Below are positions 37,979 through 49,944 of a stretch of DNA of 64,000 nt, in pieces. Every line of letters begins with the position of its first letter. Within the stretch, counting starts at the first letter, position 1. Both the position numbers and the translations under genes were made by a program. Origin of the DNA: Myotis daubentonii (taxonomy: Eukaryota > Chordata > Mammalia > Chiroptera > Vespertilionidae); NCBI RefSeq assembly GCF_963259705.1, contig NC_081844.1, positions 104,558,671 through 104,622,670 of the forward strand, read 5' to 3'. The notes beneath the pieces were generated by a model, which was given only the letters and a program-made list of their open reading frames with translations, did no database searches and was not told the DNA's origin.

Positions 37979-38052
37979 GCCGACCACGGGGGAAGGGAGG
38001 AAAGAGCCAGGCGGTGAGGCCTTCTGCTCCCACGACCTCCCCCGTGGTCGGC
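37979..38052. repeat. perfect 15-bp inverted repeat in LTR U3
   Basis: GCCGACCACGGGGGA at 37979-37993 pairs exactly with TCCCCCGTGGTCGGC at 38038-38052 across a 44-bp loop. Confidence 0.85.
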
Positions 38053-39238
38053 CGCCGCCCGGCCCCACCCCTGAGCCCACCGCTGGCCACGCAGCCAGTC
38101 TGGACACTCAGACCCGCTCCGGGGAGGCCAGGCCCTATTTCGGGCATGGAGGGATTTCAGAGCCCAGCGGCCAGACTCCTCCTCCCGCACCGCCCGGAGA
38201 GGGAGAGGCCGGCGGCGCGCCTTTCAGTTGTGAGAAGAAATTGCCATCCATCAGACTGGAGAGGTGTCTGTGGAGGTCCCTGCGAGACTGGCTGATGGGA
38301 CCAAGTGGCCTCTGACACGTGCAGATGCTCCCCAAGCCCGTGGAAGAAAAGCAGCCGAGCAGAGCTGCGTTTATGCTGCTCAGATCTTGCCCGGGAGAAT
38401 TTGGAGTTTCAATTACTTGTTTGCCAAAAGGCCTGGGGCGAGGGCAGGGTGATCCTTGACAGCCACAAGTTCCTCACCTTCCCCCAAGAGGGTTGAGCTG
38501 AGCTGAATTCTCCTTGCAGTCAATAGGAACTCAGCCAGAGCAGAATGAGTTTCACCTTAGAGCCTGTGAAAATCGAGCAGGAGTGAAAAGTGGATTAACC
38601 TGGGGATTAACCGGTGCCGGCGAGGAAGGAAGGGCTGGCTGTGAGCGGACTGAAATTTCAAGTGCAGGCAGCCATGGGCAGGCTTAGAAAGGGGGTGACC
38701 ACACTGAAGATGTGACTGTCTTTAAACTTGCTCCAATTGTAGGAGAGGGGCTCCAGAATGCTCCCGGTCACCTCATTGTGCTGGTGGGACCAGGATGTGC
38801 CTGGGGTGCTAGTCTCATCCTCAGGGATTTTATGGGTGGTTTTTTTGGTTCTCAGCTTCAGGGAGGTGGCTTCTGCATGTGGACTTTGATTCCATGCACA
38901 GGCCTTTGCGGACCCTCCCTCAGTTCTGGGCTCATACTGAACCCATACCTCTCAAAATCCTCAAGGGATGATGGTGTACCCCAGCTTCCAGAGACAATAT
39001 GAATTTAGAATGTGAGGCAATTACACCTTTTGTTTTCAGCTTCAGGCCACAGTTTTATTTATGGGATGGTAAGAGTCTCACTTGTCCTGTTACATAGACA
39101 ATGACCACAGAGGGTGACAAATGGTGAGGCAGAAGTCAAGTCTGGGCACTACAGGAGCGCAGAACAGGGTCACCCAGATCAGAGGTGAGTGTCAGGAATA
39201 TGGCCCAAGGGGATTCGCATCTCTGTGAAGATCTAGAG

Positions 39239-39450
39239 CAGCGGTTCTCAACCTGTGGGTCGCGACCCCTTTGGCGGTCGAACAACCGTTTCACAGGGGT
39301 CGCCCAAGACCATCCTGCATATCAGATATTTACATTACGATTCATAACAATAGCAACATTACAGTTATGAAGTAGCAACGAAAATAATTTTATGGTTGGG
39401 TCACAGCATGAGGAACTGTATTTAAAGAGCCAGAAGGTTGAGAACCACTG
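39239..39450 (-). mobile_element. SPIN-type hAT transposon, non-autonomous (212 bp)
   Basis: Termini are CAGCGGTTCTCAACCTGTGG and GGTTGAGAACCACTG. A perfect 8-bp target duplication ATCTAGAG is at 39231-39238 and 39451-39458. It is in opposite orientation to the copy at 12105 and lacks about 100 bp of the A/T-rich middle (the CATTGTTACAAATTGAAC part), so it is an internal-deletion derivative. Confidence 0.9.
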
Positions 39451-40921
39451 ATCTAGAGGGTAGGAAGCGGTTAGTGAGGAGAAGATGGGTGGGTAAGAGC
39501 ATTACGGGCAAAGAAATAACGTACAAAGATCCAGCAGGAGGACAGACAGGGCTGGGTAGCATGGGAAGAGGGGGCTGGACAGGTAGAAGGGCTTGGTCAC
39601 AAAGAGCTTACCAAACTCACCCTCAGGGCAATAGGAGATGCCTGAGAAACTTCAAGGAGGCGCCTTGTGGTCAGGCTACAGTTTGGGGGAAATTTCTGCT
39701 CCTCAGACTGAAAGTGGGGAGGCCAGGGTGGGAGACTTGGCACAGGAGATGGAGGTGGATATGACTTCATGGTGGAGTGGATGCTGGGGAGAGCAAGGAG
39801 GAATCAAATTTGCTGGTTGACAGTGTGACAGGGATGTCTTCCCCCTGAGAGGGAGCTGAGGAGCAGGAGCTGGGCTGTGCACAGATGGGAAGTTGGGAGG
39901 TGTCCCCGGGAGTGTCTCCCTCCTAGGGCCGTGGCCGTGGTCATGGCCACTGGTGCTTTTTAGCCAGATGCATCTCAAGGTGGTTTTCCAAAGTGGACAA
40001 AGGATCTCCATTTCATTCTTTCTGTGGGGCTGATATTGGGGAGAAAGAGGTGAGGAAAAGGAGCATCTTATTTGCAGTGTCCCTGGGCCGTGAAATGATT
40101 GCAAAAATGTGTCACATTTCAGGAGAGCTGTGCATTCAGGCGCTAGCACCTTCTACCACAGGAGAGAACTTTCTGGAAAGAAAGCAGGGCCCAGAAACAC
40201 TGCAGCTTCCTCTCTGCAGCCACTTTGACACATGAAGACTCTTTTCTATGAAAACACTGAGCTGAGTAGCTCTGCAGGCTCCTCAGTACCTGGTCTGAAT
40301 TGCAATTTAGGCTTGTCACTGGCTGGCAGGTCTTCAGCTTGTGTCAGGCACTGGGTCCCAGGCTGGGTTTGCAGGTCTTTCATACTCATTGCCTCTGCCT
40401 AGAAAGATTGATCTGAGGCTCTGCAATATTTATCTTTTAAATCATTTGTGTTTGTTTGCTTGACAATCAAGCTGCAATTTAGAGATGCTGTTTCCCGAAG
40501 CCTTACAGACTAATAGGATTTCACAGCTCCAATTACAAAGGAGAAAAATCATTTCATCTCCAAACGGAGGAGCCAGACATTTCTGAGAAATCATGGTTCA
40601 CAAGAAGACAAAAGTACTTCCGAAAAACAGGCTCCATTATTAATGGCTTCCTTGGCTAAAATCTCACTGACTCTCAGCACCAGGAGTCTTTGTCTTGTTG
40701 GGGATGCGGTTTTTGATCTGTAAAGTAGAGGACTTTCATATTGGTAAACCACGGCAGCGCCCACAGCCACAATGGTTTGTAAGCAGTGTAAACATGTCCA
40801 CTGCCTTTCCCCCAGCAAAGGTGTCCTCCTTCCTGATACTTCCTCTGAACTGATATTGTCTGGAATAATAGAATATTTGATGGGTTTTAACAATCATTCA
40901 GTTCAGCCCTTCATCTGATAC

Positions 40922-41116
40922 TTTAAGAACATCTTTTAATATGTTTTCTTATTGATTTCAGAGAGAGGAAAGGAGAGGGAGAGAGAGATAGAAACATCAG
41001 TGAGAAATATCGATCGACTGCCTCCTGCATGTCCCCTATTGCAACCCGGGCATGTGCAAACCAGAAACCTCCTGGTGCATGGGATGATGCTCAACCAACT
41101 GAGCCACAGGCTGGGC
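40922..41116 (-). mobile_element. Ves SINE, antisense to the gene
   Basis: The complement reads GCCCAGCCTGTGGCTCAGTT, then the middle with GCACATGCCCGGGTTGCAAT, then a CACTGATGTTTCTATCTCTC block and the AATCAATAAGAAAACATATT tail. A perfect target duplication TCATCTGATAC is at 40911-40921 and 41117-41127. It lies about 500 bp upstream of the third exon. Confidence 0.93.
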
Positions 41117-41631
41117 TCATCTGATACATTGAATGCCTTTCCATAGACAACTACTCCTGCTTAAACACTTCTAGGATGGAGAGCTCTCTACTAGACCTTT
41201 CCATGGGAATTTACTAATTTTGCTCAATTTTAATTAGAATTTAAAGTTTAGTGACTTCCCAAGGAGATCTTTGTTAATATCTAAAAATCTCCAAGCTGGC
41301 CTATCCTCTGGGATTCATATCTTTGTGATGGAATCAAATGGAGGTATCACAACTAGAATCCCAACAGAATGAACTTTTAAGAAAAAGCACACAATCTGGT
41401 CTTAATTATTCCATAGCTCTGTTTTTATGGCCAGTCCAAACAGGTTGGGGAAGGGACCAGAATGATGAGTGACTTTCTATGGAAATCTTAACCTAATCTT
41501 TAACATTAACATTTTCACAAGGAGCCTATATTCTTGAATTAGTTATTTAATGAAAAGTTTTCTAAAAATAACAAGGAAAGGAAAGTAAGCAATGAGGATG
41601 CTCAAGCACATCTACACTGCCTTTGTTCCAG

Positions 41632-41783
41632 AATGCCGGGACATCCTGCTGCCTGTCATCACCAGAGAGCTGAAAGAGCTGCTCGAGCAGAAGGACGATG
41701 GGTCCCAGCATCAGCTGCAGGAGAAGAAGTTCTGCGTGGAGCTACTCAACAGTATTCTGGAGGTGCTCAGCTCTCAGGATGCG
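41632..41783 (+). CDS. DOCK2: DOCK2 internal exon (third of three in window)
   Basis: This 152-bp exon is bounded by acceptor CTTTGTTCCAG and donor GTGAGTGC. With the preceding G it encodes [14 protein letters not shown], then [27 protein letters not shown] and [10 protein letters not shown], and it stops exactly at a codon boundary (phase 0). The CRDILLP and [13 protein letters not shown] blocks are hallmark DOCK-A scaffold text, and the wording with KELLEQKDD is closest to what I recall for DOCK2. The charged stretch [12 protein letters not shown] appears to differ slightly from the human form I remember, possibly by one residue in length. It looks like a surface loop. The exon expected next, coding for the region leading into the rest of the scaffold, was not found in the following 22 kb. 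Confidence 0.95.
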
Positions 41784-42595
41784 GTGAGTGCTCACGATGA
41801 CAGAGATATCCTGGACGCAGACTAGGGCCGAGCTGATGAGGCTCTAAAATGTTTGTGCTGACGAATGGCAATTGAAGTCTAAAGATGTAGGCCAATGGCT
41901 TGCTCAGCAGGTCTGCTTCTCCAGGGACTAACCCCCATGACTGTGAAACATGGCCTAGGGATTGGGGTTGAGCATGTAGCATTCTGTGGGCATGTTTTTC
42001 ATTAGACAGTCTTGTGGTGTAGGTAATACATATTGCAGGCTTTTTAGATGACTGGTCCATTTCCAAAGCCTGGTTTGCAGGGGCAGGAGGGGCAGTTTCC
42101 CATGCCTACATGGCCAAGAGAAAAACCTCCTACGGCTTTCTTTGCTGATTGGATTGAATCTTATTTCTCCAGTTAGCCCCTGCAATGGAGAAAATGGTTA
42201 AGAGTCATTCTGGATGAGCAGATTGCTCAGGAGTGATGTCCAGGAGGTGTTTACCCTGGATGGGCTGGTTTCAGAGGACAGGGTAGAACCAAACAATCAA
42301 CTAAGTCTTTTCTAAGTGTTAGTGTAAGCTTTCCTCCTCCTCCCTCCCCAACCCCCACTCCCAGAAAATCCTCAGAGAAGGACTTTCTGGATGAACTCTA
42401 TCTGTGATAGACTATAATTAGAAAACTCTGCAGAACAATGCTCCTTCACTGCTCATATCCCATAGTCAACCATTACTATCAATTTCTTTGCATTTCTCTC
42501 TTCTGTGTCATTCTTTCCATTCTTGCTTTCCTAATTACTAGTAAGCTTCCTCTAATCTCATTACTATGAAAATGCAGCAGCTTGCTTGCTTTCTT

Positions 42596-42631
42596 CAAGC
42601 ATTCATTCATTCATTCATTCATTCACTCATT
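42596..42631 (+). repeat. (ATTC)n microsatellite
   Basis: About eight ATTC units, one with a substitution (CACTC). Confidence 0.95.
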
Positions 42632-42783
42632 GTATAGTATATGATGTACCAGGTGTGTGCCAGGTATTGGGTATACAAAGGCATGGTTTCTTAAGAAAAT
42701 CTTTATAGACATATAAATAAACAGTTGCAATATAACCTAACAACTAAAATCTACATGCATACTAGGAGTCTGGAGCCACAAAG

Positions 42784-42785
<2 letters not shown>

Positions 42786-42832
<47 letters not shown>
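42786..42832 (+). repeat. (TG)n microsatellite
   Basis: About 23 perfect TG dinucleotides. Confidence 0.98.
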
Positions 42833-42835
<3 letters not shown>

Positions 42836-45764
42836 CATTTTTGTCAAGAAAGCCTTCACCAAGATAGTGAAGCTTCAGTTGGGTGTTCAAGGGTGAATAA
42901 TTACTGATCACAGATGCTATCTTATTTCCTATTTCCTAGGCACTGTGCTGAATGCAATCCATTCCTTCGTTCTGCTCACTTTAACCAGTGCCCAAGGTTG
43001 TTATCCTCATTTTACAGATGAAAAACCTGAAATTCATAAGCTTAATGTTCAATTATAGACAGCAAATAAATTGCATGGTCAAATTCAAACCCAAGTTGGT
43101 CCAACTCCAAAGTCTGCATAGTGATAGGCATTGGGGATACAAAAGCTTGATCTTTGTCTCTTCCTTTTCTTTCTATACTCACCCTTTTCCTTGGGGAGAG
43201 AGTGTATAATACCCAAAAACTTGGCTACTCAAGATTCACTCCGTGATGTTATGATAATGGTGGTGTTTTCATATATACACTCATGAGCCGGTTGTTGAAC
43301 TGGCCCTAGTCTTTGCTATTTGATCTTAAAAAAAAAACTTTTTAAGGGAGAATTTTGTCATAACTCTCACAGTGTAGGGATCTGAAGGTAGGCCTAACAT
43401 TTCTCCAGAAATATTCCACAGAATGTTTCCTCTTCCTGTTGAAAAGAATTTACAGTGTTCCTTATATATCAGTAATGCTCACATCCCTTTTCGTGTGGAC
43501 TGTGCCAGAGGACCCCAGTTTGAGGAACATACTTTTAATGGGCTAGCTGCCAATTGCCCGATTAGGGGAGGCTGGCGCCAGCTCACAGTTCGTTAAGCCG
43601 TGATGCAGGGATTTCGCCCATCCCATGGGAGCGGCTCCCTGGAGTTCCATCCTGACAGGTCTCATCACTATGCACATTGGGTAACAGCAGACACTGGTAA
43701 GAAGAGGCGATGTCTCACACACTCTGGGCCGTGGGCCTTCAAAGCAGAGAAGTGAGTGCGAGGCTCTGAGCTCCCCTGGGGGGGCTGTGCATCTGGACTG
43801 GAGGTGTGTGAGAGGCATGATTTCTCTCTCTGCTGCCTTCAGTGCACGGCTTCCATAATGACTTCCTACTGTGGGGACTGCCAGCCCTTTCCCCAGGGGG
43901 AGCACCTGGCTGCTGGATGAGTTTTTAAATACTGGTATTACCACTGGGTTTGGTACAAGATTTGGATACTTTTGGAGCTTCTGACTAACCTCTCCATCTC
44001 TAAGATGGAAATCTCTCCACTTCTCAAGAGCTTTTTCTCTGACAGAAATTCATTCAGTAGCCATGATCACTTTGAACGAAATGGAAAGTCAGAAATCCCA
44101 AGTATCTAATCTAAATCTCTCTTGCTGTGGTACAGAGTGGCTCTCAACCCGGGCTGCACATTTACATCCCCCACGCTGCTCTGCAGAAGCAGCCGAGCCG
44201 AGGCTGCAGTCCCAGTCCTTCTGATTTAATTGGTCTGGGGTGGGTGGGGGCACCTCAATGACAACTTTACCAGGTGATAGGAACAGGCAGCCAGGGTGAG
44301 GACCACAGCTCAGTGCACGTCTGCAGCTTGAGCATGAGCCCGAGTGCCTTGGAGGAGCTATTAAAACAGGTTTCTGGTTGTTAAGTTGGAAGGATGGGGC
44401 CTGATCATTTATTTTTCTAACAAGTTCCCGGGTGATATGGATGGTGCTGGTCCGGGAACCACACTTGAAGAATCACTGCTCCAATATGGCCTAATTTTTT
44501 CCCCATCTTCAGTATTCCCTGGAAATAGAAGAACAGTTGGGCTCATCCTCAGGCCTTTACCTTTCTAATTGAAGAGCCCTTTCCAGTCTATAAAACCTAG
44601 CATCTTGCAATATGGCATTTAATAAACCGTAAAATGGCAGAATCTTCAAGCCCATTCATTTGTACTCCTGCATTCCTTTTCATGCGGCAGCGGGGACATG
44701 GCCTGTGCAAAGATCTGACTTTGAGAATCCAGACCGTTGGGTGTGCCGTTTGGTTTCTACAGGCACCAACTTCTCAAAATCAGAAATTAGGAAGAAAAAT
44801 AAAAAAGGCTCCCAGGGAGAATGTCCTGGAATTGTTTTTTCTGGTTATTAGAATCCTCTCTGCTGACAACAGCATAGCCATCCATTGTGTAGTGGTTCTT
44901 TGGGGCATCACAGAATAGCCATCTGCCCTCCCCAAGCATAGACTGTGTCTGCCCGATGGGACCATTGCCCAGGGACAGACCGTGTGTGGAAGTTCGCAAT
45001 TGTAGTGCAGGATGCCAAGCTTCCTTTTGGGGGCCATTGTGTGTTTGGGGGATGGGAAAGCATGCTTGTCTTCAATAGGTTGTCATTGTTCTAGGAGTTC
45101 CACCCAGCGCAGCAGGCCTGGCATGTGGAAGCTGGTTCCCTGTTATTACTTTATTCATCGTAACCCTGGGTGGCATATGACTCAGGGCAGATGCCAGCCT
45201 TAGCCTGGGTGTCGGTGGTTTTTTTTAATGATGGTGTTAAATTTCCTCACTCAGCTGCATGAGTTGCACTCAGCTTAGGAAAGAGACAGGCTCCGGTGAA
45301 GGGTGAAAGGTTGGACTTCTGCCTCTAGTAACCCCCTTTCTCCTCTCCTTCGCCAAGTTTAGTTGTCAACTTCCGTTGCTTTGAAAGGCAGTTTCCCACC
45401 AGCTTCGTTCTGTGCCTGGCCATCTGCTGAGTCACTCATAAAATTTAATTTTGCACCAGACCAGGAGAGAGTTGGTTTTCCCTCTTAAAACAGGCTTTTT
45501 GTTTTTATGTGTCATCCCTCAGAAGGAAAAGAGTCCTTGTTTGTACCCTGCCTGCCAGTCACATAGCAGGGAAAGATGGCCCCAGATTCTGAAGAGGAGG
45601 AGGTGGTTGTACCAGTATTTGCATCGTGGATGTCATAAAGAATGCACAACGTCTGCTTTAAAAAAATAAACCCTTGGAGTCCATGGACTAGACTTGTGGG
45701 TCTTACCAAGGCATCTTTCAGTCCTGACTGGTATGGGGGAATCTCATACTTGGACTCATCAGCT

Positions 45765-45994
45765 TAGTGATGGTGAACCTTTTGAGCTCGGCGTGTCAGC
45801 ATTTTGAAAAACCCTAACTTAACTCTGGTGCCATGTCACATATAGAAATTTTTTGATATTAGCAACCATAGTAAAACAAAGACATATTTTTGATATTTAT
45901 TTTATATATTTAAATGCCATTTAACAAAGAAAAATCAACCAAAAATATGAGTTAGTGTGTCACCTCTGACACACGTGTCATAGGTTTGCCATTA
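45765..45994 (+). mobile_element. hAT-like non-autonomous transposon (about 230 bp)
   Basis: It starts TAGTGATGGTGAACCTTTTG and ends CATAGGTTTGCCATTA, roughly inverted relative to each other with some decay at the right end. The interior is A/T-rich with an internal near-palindrome GTGTCACCTCTGACACAC. I recognise it as a common vespertilionid hAT-type sequence. A clear target duplication is not visible. Confidence 0.65.
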
Positions 45995-46009
45995 GACACA
46001 TAGAACTTT

Positions 46010-46260
46010 CGCCTCTGCATTTTCTCTTGCTTGGAATGTCCTCCCCAGCTCCCATTCTTTCTGGGCAAGTAAGATGCTAAACTCCTTTTAGCTTCAGCTC
46101 AAATAATGTTTCCCTTCCGAAATCTTCTCCATTCCACATCCTCTTCCTCTCACTCTCCCACCCCCACTCCAGGCAGGACTTCCTTCTCTGGGTTGTCATA
46201 ACCATGTGTTCAGACTGATATTACAGCACTGGCTGCTTTGTCACACTTCCCTGTGTGTCC
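46010..46260 (+). repeat. L2 LINE 3' fragment
   Basis: CTTGCTTGGAATGTCCTCCC and TTCAGCTCAAATAATGTTTC match L2 3' text. Confidence 0.6.
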
Positions 46261-47679
46261 CCTGCCAGGCCTTGAGCGCAGAGGCTCAGCAAATCTCACT
46301 AGCTGGCTTCTCAGAGCGTACGCTTCCAGCCTAGCCTCATACCAATCCCCCTTTCCTCTCCATCCTCCTGCTCCGTTAACATTCTCTCAATCCCTCGCCT
46401 GCCCAGCACTCCCTCACCTGTGGGCTGTGTGGGTGCTGTTGGCACTGCCAGAATGCATCCCCTCTCTTGTGGTCCCAGGAACAGCTTATGCCTGCTCTGT
46501 GTAGCATCTGTGTGTCATCTTCTGTCACTTACCTGCCTGTGGAACCAGGAGCCCCTGATGAGAGAGGTCCACCAATCTGCCGTGCAGCTCTGCTCTCCCC
46601 TCCCCATGCCTCCAACGGTGGCTGCACAAAAATATCTGTTGAAGGAATGAATAAGTATGAGTTTCCCAGATCAATAGCAGGCCCTTGGGTCTTCGGCTCT
46701 GAGTCTAAGGGGATATATATGCCTTTTCCTCCTTTTGCCTTCCTTGGATGTCGGGTACAGGGGGTTAAATGAACCACACTCAGTTTATGACATGTTATCC
46801 TTATGGGTATGTACAGGCCCTTCCTTATTTCTTGTGTGTGTGTGTGGTGTCTGTGTATTTCTCACCTTTCATCCATATCTCCTGCTCCCATCCCTCTTCC
46901 TCCCCCACCTGCTAGAGGTGATTTGTCAATATGTTGAATATGCATGTCTGATGTTTGGTGCATGTGGTTCTTAACACACAAACACTCCCACTCCCCAGGC
47001 ATGCCCCTCTCTTAAAAGGGACCAGGCATTGACAGCAGCAGGGCATTAGCATCTTTAGCTCTGCTAAGGTCCCCAGGGCGGCGTGCACAGGGAGTAGTCT
47101 GCCTGGAGGGTGTTCTTGGTCCAGAGCTGCCCTGACCTGCCCACGTGTGGGAGGAGCAGACTCCACAGCTCTCTGCTTGGGTGCCTTCTAAAGTGCAGCC
47201 CCCATGGCCACCCTGAGCTCCGTGCTCTCATAATCCTCGGCAGCCTGCCTGATGCAGGCGTGAAGGGAGGCTGATGCCTCCTCTTTGCATTACCGTTTAA
47301 TTCCCAGGAATCAATACCACCGTGCAAAAGCGGCAGGTTTTATTCTATCCTATCTGCTCCCTCGTATCTCTAATAACAGGCAGGGAGACAGGGCTTGCTG
47401 AAATTCTTTGTCTGGGGTGCATTCCAAGCAGAGAACAGCTAATTAATCCCCAACTTGCAGTTGAAATAGATCAAACTCTCTTGCTGTATCCAGGGCCATT
47501 TTCTTTATTCCCTTGCTCATCCCCTGCTTCCATGGCATTAAATGTGCCTTTGCTAGACCAATGGAATGACCTTATGTGTTCATGGACAGTGACATCCGAT
47601 ACACTTTTTCCCCCAGCACCTTCGAGCCTGTAAAGTCTTTCCTCATAAGTCATAAGGACTTTGTTTCTGGCCACCAATG

Positions 47680-47800
47680 GCAAGGTAGGCTTTATTATCC
47701 CGTTTTATGAGTGAGGAAGCTGAGTCTCAGAGAGAGGCTGGGTGATCCTAACCGAGGTCAGAGAGTTAGTAAAGGGCAGAGCTGGGAGGGAGTCACCCAC
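47680..47800 (-). repeat. MIR-like fragment, antisense
   Basis: CCGTTTTATGAGTGAGGAAG, TGAGTCTCAGAGAGAGGCTG and CAGAGAGTTAGTAAAGGGCA match antisense MIR. Confidence 0.65.
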
Positions 47801-49736
47801 CTAACTTCAAAGTCACTGGCATCCCACAGCCACGCCCGCCACCACTGAGCATTGACACTTTCCCAGTGTCGGTTCCCTGGTGGAGGGGAGAGCACAGGCC
47901 CTGGAGTCAGGCCACATTGCATTCATATGCTCATCCGGCAGACACCAGGGCTGTCCTGAACCCTGCGTCGTATGCTGGGGTGATGGTGGGGAGCAGAAAA
48001 GGCCTGCATCTGAGCTCCACCTCTTCCTAGCTGGGGACCTTGGAAGTCATGCAATCTCTCTGTGCAATGGGGTGCTCCTTCCCAAGGTGCTCAGGATTAT
48101 GGGGAACACAAGCACCTGTGAACACAGGCAGCTCTGCCCCTGACACACAATCCACACCCAGTGCTGGTGGCTTCCCTTCCTCCCTTGCTGTCCTTCCTTC
48201 CTCCTTCCTTGCTCCTTCCACTGTTCCAGGCTTCCTCTGAGGCACCCCTGTCTCTCTTCTAAGAGCAGTAAAGGGCCCAGTGGCCTCCTGGGAGAATGGC
48301 AAACAGGTACTGTGCCCTTCCCACTGAGGCAGCCCCTTCCCGCCAGCCTGCGGCGCCAGCTGCTTCGGAGGAGGCTTGCCAAGGAAGATGCTGCAGACAG
48401 AGCAAAGCGTCGCTGCAGACAGAGCAAAGCGTCCCTGCAGGGCAGCTGGACTTCCTAAGTGTTCCCTGGTGGGGGGAAAAGAGCCAGCCTCCTTCCCAGG
48501 GGCTCCTTAGGGTCCCAGAACTTCGGGGCTCAGGATAGTCACTGCTGGGGGTCATGTGCTGGGTCTGACTCACACCAGCTCCTGAGAACCCAGCGTTACA
48601 TTTTTAAAATCTTGTGAGTTATTTTATTAAATCACTGCCATTATTAAAAATTTATATAAATATCTATAAGTAAATAGACTAATTAAAATCAGAGGCAACA
48701 AATAGATACTCAAAACGCATCACTTCCTAATAATCTCTACCCTGGATTCTTGCATCTAGTGGGTTCCTTTGGTGGGAATACTACGCAATGCTCTGCGGCC
48801 GCACATCTCTTCCCAACTCCGTGTTCAGTGACGTCACATTGGCAGCTTGAAACCCACCGTCAGTGAGGACTCACACACAGCATTGCCAACACTGTCTATC
48901 CAGGCCTTTAGTTTTTCTTCCCTGAGAGCCGACTGGTAAACATGTGCCGACACATCACTGCCTGGGACTCAAAGGAATTGCAGAAAACAAGGCAAGCCCA
49001 GGGGAGCTGCCCGTGCGCCTCTTCTTCCCGTGGCCCTGGCTCTGCTGCCCCGAGCAAAGAGAAGCTGCTCCGGGGAGGCAGCGGCTTTTCAGACAGACTA
49101 AACACTCAACCTAGAGCAGAGATGTAGAAGGATGCTTCAGTTGCCATGGCAATTCTTACTGACTGGCAATGGCTTCTTTCCCAGCCGCGGTGAGAATATG
49201 GTGGCCTACATAGACCAGGGAGCGGGCTCCCAGGTTCCCGCACAGGTGAGGGGTGGGCAGAGTGACCTGGGCTGTGGGTTGGCTCTGCCTAAACCAGATG
49301 TTCAGTCCACACAGCTGTGGGAGAAGCATACTTCCAAGGGACAGTATTGTTTTTCCCTTCAGTAGGTTTTGACTCTTTGGCCTTAAATAGGGTTCAAGGA
49401 TGAATAAAAATTCATTTTGATTAGCAAACATCACAGTAATCATTGTTACAAGGTAGAAGCATCTATGGATACCAAACTTGTTGGGCTAAAGTGTGAGGAG
49501 AATCAGGATATTTGCATAGTCTCAAGGTATCTTCCCAAGGTATCCACTTATTAATGACACAAGGAATGATAGTAACTTTATAGTGGAGAAACCTGACAGG
49601 CACCACCTTACGGTAACCAGGTGATGACAGAGAGCACCCCCAGTAAATACATAAAGCAGCATCCTGTGCCTCTTGACAGGATGTACTGAGGACAAGATTA
49701 CTCATGTGGGGAATCGTGCCAAAAAGGCACAACCCG

Positions 49737-49944
49737 GATCTCATAATTAGAAAGCATTCAACAAACCCCAGTTGAAGGATATTCTACAAAATAATAGACT
49801 AATACTCTTCAAAAGTTAAAGTCATGTGAAAGACCAGGAGAACCCATCACATATTGGAGGGCACTTAGGAACCATGGCAACTAAATTCACTGTACAATCC
49901 TGAATTGGGTCATGGACCAGAAACTAGACATTAGAAGGAAACTG
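49737..49944 (+). repeat. inverted duplication, left arm
   Basis: This 208-bp arm, starting GATCTCATAATTAGAAAGCA, is matched without gaps by the reverse complement of 50413-50620, with about five mismatches by eye (about 97-98% identity). The spacer is 468 bp. Confidence 0.95.

Larger units (their letters stand above)
37096..38226 (-). mobile_element. solitary endogenous retrovirus LTR, CpG-rich (1,131 bp)
   Basis: On the minus strand it begins TGAAAGG and ends GGGCACA (TG...CA). Both sides are flanked by GTTGT (37091-37095 and 38227-38231), a 5-bp target duplication. Reading minus, the order is a long GC-rich U3, a CCAAT box (complement at 37378-37382), a TTTAAAA TATA-like box (37262-37269), a polyadenylation signal AATAAA (37165-37170) and a U5-like tail. 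This is class I (gammaretrovirus-like) LTR architecture. No primer-binding site or gag/pol/env text adjoins it, so it is a recombined solo LTR. CpG density is very high. ORFs of up to 311 codons across it reflect GC richness and are not genes. Confidence 0.8.

Noticed and set aside
37380..38230. Host-gene CpG-island promoter (for example for a nested gene)
   Set aside because: The block fits exactly within TG...CA ends and a 5-bp target duplication with LTR signals, which explains it better as an LTR. A secondary promoter role remains possible.
37346..38315. ORFs of up to 311 codons in GC-rich DNA
   Set aside because: Stop codons are rare in this CpG-rich LTR. Opposing frames are equally open and no retroviral protein motif is present.
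43543..43944. 133-codon minus-strand ORF
   Set aside because: No motif, no splice context and no support beyond length. It is likely chance in moderately GC-rich DNA.
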